From Arthrobacter sp. Marseille-P9274 (GTDB lineage: Bacteria; Actinomycetota; Actinomycetes; Actinomycetales; Micrococcaceae): a stretch of DNA of 64,000 nt. Location of the stretch: positions 558,001 through 622,000 of the forward strand of contig NZ_CAMPOV010000003.1 in the NCBI RefSeq assembly GCF_946892675.1, in the 5' to 3' direction. Of this stretch, positions 40,147-48,535 are shown one piece after another. Numbering within the stretch: position 1 is the stretch's first letter; every line of letters starts with the position of its first letter. The position numbers and the translations under genes were made by a program. The notes beneath the pieces are model-generated. The model did no database searches, was not told the origin of the DNA, and saw nothing but the letters and a program-made list of their open reading frames with translations.

Positions 40147-40713
40147 CTAGTCGAGGCCCAGCTCGTCCTTGCCGAACGCGAACAGATAGGGCACGCCGGC
40201 TTCCTTCTCGATCCGCTCCTTCGCGCCGGTGTCGCGGTCCACGATCACCGCCACGGCCCTGACGTCGCCGCCGGCGTTCCGGACGCCCTCCACCGCTGTC
40301 AGCGCGGAGCCACCGGTCGTCGAGGTGTCTTCCAGTACGACGACGGGGCGGCCCTTCACGTCCGGACCCTCCACCTGGCGGCCCATGCCGTAGGACTTCT
40401 GGGCCTTGCGCACCACGAACGCGTCGATCTCCCGGCCGGCGTCCGTCGCGGCATGCATCACGGCCGTACCGACCGGATCCGCACCCATTGTCAGGCCGCC
40501 CGCCGTCGCGAAATCGATGCCCGCGTCGTCCAGCATCTGCAGCATGACCCGGCCCACCAGCCGCGATGCCTCGTGGTGCAGCGTGACCCGGCGCAGGTCG
40601 ATGTAGTAATCCGCTTCGGCACCGCTGGACAGCGTGACCTTTCCACGGACCACCGCCAATTCCTTGATCAATTCGAGCAGGCGGGCGCGGTCCACGGAAG
40701 AAGTCTGGGTCAT
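40147..40713 (-). CDS. pyrE: Orotate phosphoribosyltransferase
   Basis: A 188-aa type I phosphoribosyltransferase that makes OMP from orotate and PRPP in pyrimidine synthesis. Seen: LIKELAVVRGKVTLSSGAEADYYIDLRRVTLH, GGLTMGADPVGTAV, VRKAQKSYGMGRQVEGP and the PRPP loop VVVLEDTSTTGGSALTAVEGVRNAG. Normal length. It ends 25 bp before the hydrolase gene start. ATG 40713; the ribosome site is weak. Confidence 0.95.
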   Translation of the reverse strand: MTQTSSVDRARLLELIKELAVVRGKVTLSSGAEADYYIDLRRVTLHHEASRLVGRVMLQMLDDAGIDFATAGGLTMGADPVGTAVMHAATDAGREIDAFVVRKAQKSYGMGRQVEGPDVKGRPVVVLEDTSTTGGSALTAVEGVRNAGGDVRAVAVIVDRDTGAKERIEKEAGVPYLFAFGKDELGLD

Positions 40714-40841
40714 GCCACCAGTCTAATAGTCGTGCGCGTACCCCCGCCCGGCCCCGGTCCGATTGCCCCCGGCTGGGGCTTCCACTCATCCGCTCCGCGC
40801 TGAATACTGGGACCCGTACGTCTCAACGAGGAGGACCAGAT

Positions 40842-41261
40842 ATGACCACGCGTCTCAATCCGTACCTGAGTTTCCGCGACAACGCCCGGGAAGCCATGGC
40901 CTTTTACCACTCGGTCTTCGGCGGTGACCTGAACACCAGCACCTTCGGCGAGTACGGCGCCAGCGATGATCCGGGCGAAAAGGACAAGGTCATGCACTCG
41001 ATGCTGGAGGCACCGAACGGCCTGGTCCTGATGGGTGCGGACACTCCGAGCAGCATGGACTACAACCCTGGGGACAACATCTCGATCTCGCTCAGCGGCG
41101 AGGACGAGGCGGAGCTGCGCGGCTACTGGGACAAGCTGGCGGAGGGCGCCAACGTCGCCGAGCAGCTTGCGAAGGCGCCGTGGGGAGACACTTTCGGCAT
41201 GCTGACGGACAGGTTTGGCATCAACTGGCTGGTCAACATTGCCGGCCAGCCGCAGCCTTAG
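40842..41261 (+). CDS. VOC superfamily protein (PhnB-like glyoxalase fold)
   Basis: A 139-aa VOC-fold protein: NPYLSFRDNAREAMAFYHSVFGGDLNTSTFGEYG, MHSMLEAPNGLVLMGADTP, ISISLSGEDEAELRGYWDKLAEGANVAEQLAKAPWGDTFGMLTDRFGINWLVNI, matching the PhnB/YjdN subgroup. These proteins usually bind a small ligand and sometimes a metal; function here unknown. The ribosome site GAGGAGGA is strong. Convergent with the ROK regulator, stops 3 bp apart. Confidence 0.88.
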   Translation: MTTRLNPYLSFRDNAREAMAFYHSVFGGDLNTSTFGEYGASDDPGEKDKVMHSMLEAPNGLVLMGADTPSSMDYNPGDNISISLSGEDEAELRGYWDKLAEGANVAEQLAKAPWGDTFGMLTDRFGINWLVNIAGQPQP

Positions 41262-41264
41262 CGG

Positions 41265-42461
41265 CTAGCGCGTGGCGGCCTCGATGGCTTCGGGCGAGAG
41301 CACGTGGCTAATGGCGAGCGAGGCCGCCCCCAGCACGCCGGCGCGCCGCCCGGCCACCGACGGCGCGATGCGCAGATGCTCGGTGGCCAGCGGCAGCGAG
41401 CGCCGGTAGACCACCTCGCGGATCCCGGCCAGCAGGTGCTCGCCCGCCTGAGCCAAGCTGCCGCCGATCACTATCACCGAGGGATTGACCAGATTCACAC
41501 AGGTCGCCAGGACGTCGCCGATATCCCGCCCGGCCTGGCGGACCACGTGGATCGCTTGCAGGTCGCCCGCCCGCACCAGGTCAATGACGTCCTGGCTGGT
41601 CTCGGCCACCCGCCCTTCGCCGGCCAGGACGGCGGCCAGCGCGGGTCCGCCCGCGAGCGCCTCCAGGCAGCCGGTGTTGCCGCAGCGGCACAGCACGTCG
41701 CCGCCGCGTGGAACCCGGACGTGTCCGAGGTCTCCGGCGGTGCCCTGGGCGCCGCGCTGAAGCTGGCCGGACGAAATGATCCCGGCTCCGATCCCGGTGG
41801 CGACCTTAATGAACATCAGGTCCCGGATTTCCGGCCATGCGGTGGCCTGCTCGCCCAGGGCCATGATGTTGACATCGTTGTCCACCAGCACGGGAACGTT
41901 GAAGTGCTGCTGCACCATCGCCGGAACGTCAGCGCGGTCCCACCCCGGCATGATCGGCGGGTTGATGGGCCGACCCGTTTCGTGCTCCACCGGCCCGGGC
42001 AGCCCGATGCCGATGGCCCCGAGATCCTCGGAGGGCCGGCCCGCCTGCTCCAGCAGCCGGCCGACCGCCGAACCGAGCCAGTCCAGCACTTTTTCCGGCC
42101 CGTCGGCGATGTTCAGGGCCTCCCGCTCTTCGGCCAGCACTTCGCCGGCGAGGTCGGACAGGCTGACCAAGGCGTGCGTGGCGCCGAGGTCCGCGCCAGC
42201 GACCACTCGGGCGGAGGGATTCAGCGCGAACAACGACGGCGGCCTGCCGCCTGTGGAGGCGGCCCCTCCGAAGGGAGCGATGTAGCCGAGCTTCCGCAAC
42301 GCTTCCACCCGGGAGGCGACGGTGGAGCGGGCGAGGCCGGTCAACTGCGCCAACTCCGAGCGCGTGCGCGGCCGGCCGTCACGAAGCAACTGGAAAATGT
42401 CGCTCGCACCGGGCATTGCCGGGAAGGCATTCCCTGCCGGCGGGACAGTGGGCTTCAACAC
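41265..42461 (-). CDS. ROK-family transcriptional regulator
   Basis: About 398 aa. N-terminal winged helix (LLRDGRPRTRSELAQLTGLARSTVASRVEALRKLGYI), then a sugar-kinase-like ROK domain with VVAGADLGATHALVSL (phosphate 1), GIGLPGPVEHETGRPINPPIMPGW, VLVDNDVNIMALGE, ATGIGAGIISSG and the zinc motif GHVRVPRGGDVLCRCGNTGCLEALAGG. It probably senses the sugar or derivative handled by the divergent operon at 42577. The start is uncertain: GTG 42461 or ATG 42416; the reading upstream of 42527 would run through the operator and into the divergent gene. Confidence 0.88.
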   Translation of the reverse strand: MLKPTVPPAGNAFPAMPGASDIFQLLRDGRPRTRSELAQLTGLARSTVASRVEALRKLGYIAPFGGAASTGGRPPSLFALNPSARVVAGADLGATHALVSLSDLAGEVLAEEREALNIADGPEKVLDWLGSAVGRLLEQAGRPSEDLGAIGIGLPGPVEHETGRPINPPIMPGWDRADVPAMVQQHFNVPVLVDNDVNIMALGEQATAWPEIRDLMFIKVATGIGAGIISSGQLQRGAQGTAGDLGHVRVPRGGDVLCRCGNTGCLEALAGGPALAAVLAGEGRVAETSQDVIDLVRAGDLQAIHVVRQAGRDIGDVLATCVNLVNPSVIVIGGSLAQAGEHLLAGIREVVYRRSLPLATEHLRIAPSVAGRRAGVLGAASLAISHVLSPEAIEAATR

Positions 42462-42525
42462 ACTTTCAGTAAAACATGCTGCGCTTTGGTTCGTCTGCCT
42501 CCGACTAAGTTCTCCTGGCACAAGC

Positions 42526-42551
42526 ACTTTTGTTTGACCCTCGACAAAAGT
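42526..42551. promoter_or_regulatory. 26-bp palindrome in the ROK/ABC divergent promoter
   Basis: ACTTTTGT and ACAAAAGT are perfect inverted repeats separated by 10 bp, 25 bp before the ABC operon start codon. The likeliest binding site for the adjacent ROK regulator. TATGTG at 42551 could be a -10 for the plus-strand operon. Confidence 0.55.
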
Positions 42552-42576
42552 ATGTGACCCGTGCCACAGTTGGAGC

Positions 42577-44229
42577 GTGGGTGAGGTCATCAGCGAAAAC
42601 GCCGCCCCTGAGCCCTCGATAGGGACAGGCGAGGTACCGGCAGGGCGTCCGGAACGTGTGCCGGTGCTCGAGGTCCGCGGGCTGGGCAAGAGCTTCTTCG
42701 GCATTCCCGTGCTCCAGGACGCCGGGCTGAGCCTGCATGCCGGAGAGGTCCACGGCCTTGTCGGCGAGAACGGCGCGGGAAAATCCACCTTGATGAAGGT
42801 CCTCGCCGGCGTCTACCAGCGGGACCAGGGCACCGTCCTGATCGACGGCAGGGAAGTACACTTCAGCCATCCCACCCAGGCACACGAGGCCGGGCTGTCC
42901 ACCGTGTTCCAGGAGTTCAACCTCCTGCCGGACCGGACCGTTGCGGAGAACATTTACCTCGGCCGGGAACCGCGCAAGGGCCTGTTCGTGAACCGCGCAC
43001 TCATGAACCGGACGACTGCGGAACTGCTCGACTCCCTGGGCATCACCAGCATCCGGCCGACGGCGCAGGTCAGATCGCTCTCGGTGGCCGAGCAGCAGAT
43101 CGTCGAAATCGCCAAGGCCATCAGCTACGACGCGCGGATCATTTCGATGGATGAACCAACGGCAGCGCTGGCCGGCCCGGAGGTGGACCTCCTCTATGCC
43201 ATCATCGACAGGCTGCGCGAGCGCGGAACGGCCATCCTCTACGTCTCCCACCGGCTGCGCGAAATCTTCGACCTGTGCGACACGATCACTGTCCTGAAAG
43301 ACGGCCGCATCGTCGACACCCGACCGGCTGCCGAGCTGGACGATTCCGCCTTGGTCCGGATGATGGTCGGCAGGCCGATGTCCGCTTATTTTCCGGACAA
43401 GCTGCCGGAGGACGAGATGGCTGAACCGCCGTCCACCACTCCGTTGCTGGAACTTTCCGATGCGGGCAATGACCAGATCGACGGCATCAACCTCACCGTG
43501 GAGGCCGGCGAGATCGTGGGCGTTGCCGGGCTCCAGGGCTCCGGCCGCACCGAACTCGTGCAGGCCGTTTTCGGGGCGCAGCCCTTCACCCGTGGAACCA
43601 TGCGGGTTGACGGCATCGAACTGCTTCCACATTCGGCCCGGCAAGCCATCCGCGGGCGCATCGCGTTGATCACCGAGGACCGCAAGGCGGAGGGGCTCAG
43701 CCTGAACCTGTCCCTGCTGGACAACGCGCTCGGCGTTATCCGCTCCGTCTTTCCCGGACAGACAAGTGCCGCGAAACGGGATGTCCCGGGCATGTTCTCC
43801 TCCTTGGAGGTAGTGGCCCGGGACCTTGACCAGGAAGTGCAATACCTCTCGGGCGGCAACCAGCAAAAGGTGGTCCTGGCTAAGTGGCTGGCGATCAATC
43901 CCCGAATCGTACTGCTGGACGAGCCCACCCGGGGCATAGACGTCGGCGCGAAGGTGGCCGTTTACCGCCTGATGCGCCAGCTCGCTTCCGAAGGCGCGGC
44001 CGTGCTGATGGTCTCCAGTGAACTGCCCGAAGTCATCGGGATGTCCGACCGGATCGTCGTGATGCGGGACGGGCGCCTGGCAGGCGATCTGCCGTCCGGT
44101 GCCACCGAGGAACACATCCTGCAGCTGGCCACGGGCGCCCGGAACGGCAGCGGAAACAACGACGGCGGCAGCGCACGTCCCGGCAGCTTCCCGCCGCCGG
44201 GCGCCGAAGGCGAGGGGGAACCGGCATGA
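42577..44229 (+). CDS. Sugar ABC transporter ATP-binding protein (MglA/RbsA type, two ABC domains)
   Basis: A 550-aa double ATPase of the carbohydrate-uptake-2 family. Domain 1: GENGAGKST, LSVAEQQIVEIAKAIS, IISMDEPTAAL. Domain 2: degenerate Walker A GLQGSGRTE, LSGGNQQKVVLAKWL, IVLLDEPTRGIDVGAK. The degenerate second site is normal for this family. Start: GTG 42577 is the first in-frame start, but its ribosome site (GGAG) is only 1 nt away, so a slightly later start is possible. First gene of a seven-gene catabolic run, overlapping the next start (ATGA). Confidence 0.92.
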   Translation: MGEVISENAAPEPSIGTGEVPAGRPERVPVLEVRGLGKSFFGIPVLQDAGLSLHAGEVHGLVGENGAGKSTLMKVLAGVYQRDQGTVLIDGREVHFSHPTQAHEAGLSTVFQEFNLLPDRTVAENIYLGREPRKGLFVNRALMNRTTAELLDSLGITSIRPTAQVRSLSVAEQQIVEIAKAISYDARIISMDEPTAALAGPEVDLLYAIIDRLRERGTAILYVSHRLREIFDLCDTITVLKDGRIVDTRPAAELDDSALVRMMVGRPMSAYFPDKLPEDEMAEPPSTTPLLELSDAGNDQIDGINLTVEAGEIVGVAGLQGSGRTELVQAVFGAQPFTRGTMRVDGIELLPHSARQAIRGRIALITEDRKAEGLSLNLSLLDNALGVIRSVFPGQTSAAKRDVPGMFSSLEVVARDLDQEVQYLSGGNQQKVVLAKWLAINPRIVLLDEPTRGIDVGAKVAVYRLMRQLASEGAAVLMVSSELPEVIGMSDRIVVMRDGRLAGDLPSGATEEHILQLATGARNGSGNNDGGSARPGSFPPPGAEGEGEPA

Positions 44230-45263
44230 ACAGCACACGGAAGGCCAGCGGTTTCTTCGCCCGCCTATCCTCAACCCAGATCGTCTACCTCGTCGCCCTC
44301 CTGACGCTCATCGTGGGAGCCATACTGGTCGCCACCACGGGCAGGAGCTTCTTCAGCCCGGGCAACATCTCCAGCATCCTCACCGGCACCAGCGTCCTCG
44401 GCTTCATCGCCATCGGCCAGACCCTGGTGATCCTGGTCGGCAGCCTCGACCTGTCGGTCCCGTATGTCACCAGCCTGGCCAGCCTCATTGCAGCGGGCGT
44501 TATGGCCAACAACAGCGCGAACATCCTGCCCGGCGTGCTGCTGGCCCTCGGCGCCGCCGCGGTGATCGGCCTGGCCAATGGCCTGATCGTCGCCGGCCTC
44601 AAAGTGCACGGCTTCATCGCCACCCTCGGCATGGGGCTGATCATCAGCGGCTATCTGGCCACGAATTTCAAGGGCAGCTTCGGCCAAACCCCGTTCGACT
44701 TCCGGCTGGTCGGCGCCACGGGCCTGGGGCCGGTGCCGATCTCGACCTTGATCATGCTCGCCTGCGCCGTCCTCGCGATGCTGCTGCTCCACCGCACGCG
44801 CACGGGCCACCACATCTACGCCGTCGGCGGCGACCTGAATGTGGCCCGGATGTCCGGCATCCGCGTCCAAATGCCGATCATCACGGCCCACGTCCTCTGC
44901 TCACTCCTGGCCGGCATGGCCGGGCTGCTGCTGGCCAGCCGCCTCGGCGTCGGCAGCCCGACGGTCGGCTCCCAAGGCGGCTACGACCTTCTCTCCATCG
45001 CAGCCGTCGTCCTCGGGGGCACAGTGCTCTCCGGCGGCAAGGGAACCATCACCGGAACCCTGGGCGGCGTCCTCATCTTTGCCATGCTGGACAACATCAT
45101 GTCGGTCATGCAGGTGAACCCGTTCCTGAAGGACGTGGTCCGCGGCGTCGTCATCGTGGTCGCGGTGGCCGTCTACGCCCGGCGCAGCATCGTCAAGCGC
45201 CCGCCCCGCTTCGGCCACGGGCAACCGGAGGAACCGGCCAGGAAGCAGGAGGTGGCGGCATGA
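44226..45263 (+). CDS. Sugar ABC transporter permease (RbsC type), first
   Basis: A 345-aa membrane protein with 8-10 hydrophobic segments. Seen: IVYLVALLTLIVGAILVATTG, GQTLVILVGSLDLSVPYVTSLASLIAAG (family motif DLSV), LIVAGLKVHGFIATLGMGLIISG, YAVGGDLNVARMSGIRV (EAA-like loop) and SIAAVVLGGTVLSGGKGTITGTLGG. It starts by ATGA overlap with the ATPase and ends the same way with the second permease. One of two different permeases, as in YtfT/YjfF-type galactofuranose transporters. Confidence 0.92.
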   Translation: MNSTRKASGFFARLSSTQIVYLVALLTLIVGAILVATTGRSFFSPGNISSILTGTSVLGFIAIGQTLVILVGSLDLSVPYVTSLASLIAAGVMANNSANILPGVLLALGAAAVIGLANGLIVAGLKVHGFIATLGMGLIISGYLATNFKGSFGQTPFDFRLVGATGLGPVPISTLIMLACAVLAMLLLHRTRTGHHIYAVGGDLNVARMSGIRVQMPIITAHVLCSLLAGMAGLLLASRLGVGSPTVGSQGGYDLLSIAAVVLGGTVLSGGKGTITGTLGGVLIFAMLDNIMSVMQVNPFLKDVVRGVVIVVAVAVYARRSIVKRPPRFGHGQPEEPARKQEVAA

Positions 45264-46375
45264 GCCGGACCCTGCAGCCCGAGGGCGCCGCCGTCCTGCG
45301 GCAGAACCGCGCCGGCGCCGGCGAACGCTTCCTGCGCGGCCTGGTCACCCCCGGGGGCGCCGTCTTCATCCTGCTGGTGGCGCTGCTGGCTGCGATCATC
45401 GTCGTCAATCCATCCTTCGGTGAACCCGAGTCCTTCATCCGCTTCATCGGCCGCACTGCGCCGATCGCGATCGCTGCCATAGGCCAGTACTTCGTGATCG
45501 TGGCCGGCGAGTTCGACCTCTCCATGGGTTCCGTCGTCACGATGCAGGTCATTGTGGCCGGGAACCTGATCGGGGACGACGACGCCAAAGTCGTTCCGGT
45601 GCTGCTGCTCATGCTGGTCCTCGGCGCCCTGATCGGCCTGATTAACGGCCTGGTGACCACGCTGCTGAAGGTGCCCAGCTTCATTGTCACGCTGGGCATG
45701 ATGCTCGCCCTGTTCGGGCTGGTCATGTACTGGACCGGCGGCGCCGCCCAGGGGAATCCGGCCGACACTTTCCGCCAGATCGGCCGCGGCGGGATCCAGG
45801 ACGTACCGGTCTTCGGCGTCATCCCGTACCCGGTCATTATCCTGGCCGTGGCAGCCGCACTGGGATTCTGGCTGATGCGCCGGCCCTACGGCCGGACACT
45901 CATCGCTGCAGGGGACAACTCCGCCGCGGCGGCGCTGACCGGCGCCCGGGTCTGGTGGGTCCGGACCAGGGCCTTCATGCTCTCCTCGCTGGCGGCGACG
46001 GTAAGCGGCATCCTGCTGGTCGGGTATGCCGGCGTGCACCCCTCGGTAGGCCGGGGATACGAATTCACGGCGATTACCGCCGTCGTACTTGGCGGAGTGG
46101 TGCTGGGCGGCGGCCGCGGCTGGCTGCTCTCGGCCGCCGCCGGCGCATTTGCGCTGGAGTCGCTCTTCACGCTGCTGAATTTCCTGGGTGTCCAGTCCAC
46201 CTGGCGGGACACCGTGCAGGGCGTCATTATCATCGTGGCCGTGGCCGCAGCGGCCAGGTCGTGGCAGCGCCGGCGCAGGGGCAGCGCCCTTCCGGCCCGC
46301 GCTGGGCAACACCGCATTACCGCACCGTCAGCAACGCCCGCCAAGGGCACCGAACAGGGAGGAAACGGATACTGA
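45260..46375 (+). CDS. Sugar ABC transporter permease (RbsC type), second
   Basis: A 371-aa permease distinct from its neighbour. Seen: GQYFVIVAGEFDLSMGSVVTMQVIVAGN (FDLSMG family motif), VTTLLKVPSFIVTLGMMLALFGLVMYWTGGAAQG, LIAAGDNSAAAALTGARVWWVRTRAFMLSS and FTAITAVVLGGVVLGGGRGWLLSAAAGAFAL. The C-terminus has a basic tail (RSWQRRRRG...) likely cytoplasmic. ATG 45260 overlaps the previous stop (ATGA); its own stop overlaps the binding-protein start (TGATG). It probably forms a heterodimeric channel with the first permease. Confidence 0.91.
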   Translation: MSRTLQPEGAAVLRQNRAGAGERFLRGLVTPGGAVFILLVALLAAIIVVNPSFGEPESFIRFIGRTAPIAIAAIGQYFVIVAGEFDLSMGSVVTMQVIVAGNLIGDDDAKVVPVLLLMLVLGALIGLINGLVTTLLKVPSFIVTLGMMLALFGLVMYWTGGAAQGNPADTFRQIGRGGIQDVPVFGVIPYPVIILAVAAALGFWLMRRPYGRTLIAAGDNSAAAALTGARVWWVRTRAFMLSSLAATVSGILLVGYAGVHPSVGRGYEFTAITAVVLGGVVLGGGRGWLLSAAAGAFALESLFTLLNFLGVQSTWRDTVQGVIIIVAVAAAARSWQRRRRGSALPARAGQHRITAPSATPAKGTEQGGNGY

Positions 46376-47598
46376 TGCGCACCAAGGGGATCCGGACAGC
46401 GGTCACGCTCGCAGCGGCATCATCGTTGCTGGCGCTGACCGCATGCACCACCGACTCATCCATTACCGAGGACACCGGCGCCGCTTCGGAAGGCGCCTCG
46501 CCCGGCGCGACCGAGCAGGCCGAGTGGTTCGACCAGGCGCTCTACGACGAGCAGAACGAACAGCTCACCGCCACTTTCGAAGGCAGCCCGGACGAGCCCT
46601 GGCTCCAGTACATCGCGGGCGACATGACGGACACCTCCGGCTTCGCCAGCGAGGGCGAACACAAGGTCTGCTTCGCCAACGCGTCCATCTCCAACCCCTG
46701 GCGGCAGACCGGCTGGATCACCATGAACCAGCAACTGAAGGTGCTGCAGGACGAGGGCGTGGTTTCGGAGATGGAAACCCGGGATGCCAAGGACAACGAC
46801 AACACCCAGATCGCGGACATCGACTACTTCATCAACGAAGGCAACTGCGACGCGTTCATCATCTCGCCCAACTCCACGGCGGCCCTGACGCCTGCGGTGG
46901 AACGTGCCTGCGAAACCGGCAAGCCCGTGGTGGTCTTCGACCGCGGCGTCGAGACGGACTGCGCGACCACGTTCATCCACCCCATTGGCGGCTTCGCCTG
47001 GGGCATCGATAGCGCGAACTTCCTGACCGAGCGGCTGCAGGAAGGCGACAAGGTTGTCGCGCTGCGCATCCTGCCCGGCGTGGACGTGCTGGAACAGCGC
47101 TGGGCGGCCGCGGAAAAGATCTTCACGGAGAAGGGCATCGAAGCCACTGACTACTTCACCGGTGCCGACCCCACCGAGATCAAGAAGATCATTTCTGACG
47201 AGCTGGCCACCGGTGACGTCCAGGGCATCTGGATGGACGCCGGCGACGGGGCCGTGGCGGCCATCGAGGCCTTCGAGGATGCCGGCAAGGACCTGCCGGT
47301 GATGACCGGCGAAGACGAGCTGAGCTTCCTGCGCAAGTGGAAGGACACCGGGATGGACGCCCTCGCCCCGGTCTACTCCAACTTCCAGTGGCGCACCCCG
47401 CTGCTGGCTGTCCAAAAGATCTTCGCCGGCGAAGAAGTCCCCGCCGAGTGGGTGCTGCCGCAGGAGCCGATCCCCGCTGAGGAACTCGACGACTGGCTGG
47501 AGCGCAACGAAGGCATGCCGGACGGGCACTACGCCAAATTCGGCGGCGAGGACCTGCCCGGCTACCCGGAAGTCTGGCAGCAGCGGCAGATGCCCTGA
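46375..47598 (+). CDS. Sugar ABC transporter substrate-binding lipoprotein
   Basis: A 407-aa periplasmic-binding-protein-4 family lipoprotein. Signal peptide with lipobox LTACTT (Cys near residue 24). The body shows HKVCFANASISNPWRQTGWITMNQQL, DNTQIADIDYFINEGNCDAFIISPNSTAAL, KPVVVFDRGVETDC and GIWMDAGDGAVAAIEAFEDAGKDLPVMTGED, the sugar-binding fold. Several extra cysteines (in CFAN, NCDAF, ACET, DCATT) may form disulfides outside. A GGAGGAAA ribosome site precedes the ATG. The ligand is probably a monosaccharide or polyol. Confidence 0.9.
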   Translation: MRTKGIRTAVTLAAASSLLALTACTTDSSITEDTGAASEGASPGATEQAEWFDQALYDEQNEQLTATFEGSPDEPWLQYIAGDMTDTSGFASEGEHKVCFANASISNPWRQTGWITMNQQLKVLQDEGVVSEMETRDAKDNDNTQIADIDYFINEGNCDAFIISPNSTAALTPAVERACETGKPVVVFDRGVETDCATTFIHPIGGFAWGIDSANFLTERLQEGDKVVALRILPGVDVLEQRWAAAEKIFTEKGIEATDYFTGADPTEIKKIISDELATGDVQGIWMDAGDGAVAAIEAFEDAGKDLPVMTGEDELSFLRKWKDTGMDALAPVYSNFQWRTPLLAVQKIFAGEEVPAEWVLPQEPIPAEELDDWLERNEGMPDGHYAKFGGEDLPGYPEVWQQRQMP

Positions 47599-47649
47599 CG
47601 CCGGGCCAACACAAACCGGCACCATCCAAGCAGCGAAGGGAGGCAGGCC

Positions 47650-48498
47650 GTGCAGCGGCTGATCGGGATCAACACCTGGGTGTGGGCATCACCGTTGACC
47701 GATGCCGGCCTGCCCTCTTTGCTGGAGCACATCGCGGCCCTGGGCTTCGACGCGGTGGAACTGCCGCTGGAGAACGCCGGGGACTTCAGTGCCGCCACCG
47801 TCCGGGGGGCGCTGGAGCGCACCGGTCTCAGACCGTTCATCGTCGGCGCGATGGCGCCGGGCCGGGAGCTGCTGCTGGCGGACGGGCCGACCATCGCCGC
47901 CACGCAGGAGTACCTGCGGGCGTGCATCCGGATGGCGTACGACGTCGGCGCTCCGGCCGTGTGCGGGCCGTTCTACTCCCACACCGGGCGGGTATGGCGG
48001 ATGGACGCTGCCGAACGGGCCGAGGCGTACCGGCAGCTGCGCGGAAACCTGGCGCCGCTGGCCGCCGAAGCCGCGGAGGCCGGCGTCGTGCTCGGCATAG
48101 AGCCGCTGAACCGCTACGAAACCTCCCTGCTCAACACCACCGAACAGGCGCTGGAAGCGCTGGATCCGCTGCTGGGAAACGGCGTCGGCCTGGCCCTGGA
48201 CACCTACCACCTGAACATTGAGGAGCGCTCCAGCGCCGCCGCCATCCGCGCCGCCGGCGGGCACCTGGTGCATCTGCAGGTCTGCGGCAATGACCGCGGT
48301 GCTCCCGGCGAGGACCAGACGGACTGGGCCGGCATCATCAAGGCGCTGGACGACGTCGGCTACGCCGGGCCGATCAATATCGAAAGTTTCACGGCGGACA
48401 ACGCCTCGATCGCCACCGCGGCATCGATCTGGCGGCCCCTTGCACCCACCCAGGACCGGCTGGCCGCGGACGGGCTCGCATTCCTGCGCAGTCTCTGA
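47650..48498 (+). CDS. Sugar phosphate isomerase/epimerase, ketose 3-epimerase-like
   Basis: A 282-aa AP-endonuclease-2-type TIM barrel. Seen: IGINTWVWASPLTDAGLPSLLEHIAALGFDAVELPLEN, LGIEPLNRYETSLLNTTEQAL (metal Glu), GLALDTYHLNIEE (Asp, His), HLVHLQVCGNDRGAPGEDQTDW (His, Arg) and INIESFTADN (Glu), the metal and substrate ligands of D-tagatose/D-psicose 3-epimerases. GTG 47650 follows GGAGGC. It probably interconverts a ketose after import through the upstream transporter. Exact sugar unknown. Confidence 0.85.
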   Translation: MQRLIGINTWVWASPLTDAGLPSLLEHIAALGFDAVELPLENAGDFSAATVRGALERTGLRPFIVGAMAPGRELLLADGPTIAATQEYLRACIRMAYDVGAPAVCGPFYSHTGRVWRMDAAERAEAYRQLRGNLAPLAAEAAEAGVVLGIEPLNRYETSLLNTTEQALEALDPLLGNGVGLALDTYHLNIEERSSAAAIRAAGGHLVHLQVCGNDRGAPGEDQTDWAGIIKALDDVGYAGPINIESFTADNASIATAASIWRPLAPTQDRLAADGLAFLRSL

Positions 48499-48535
48499 CC
48501 GGCATCCCGCCGCAGCCCCAGGAGAGAGGAACACG

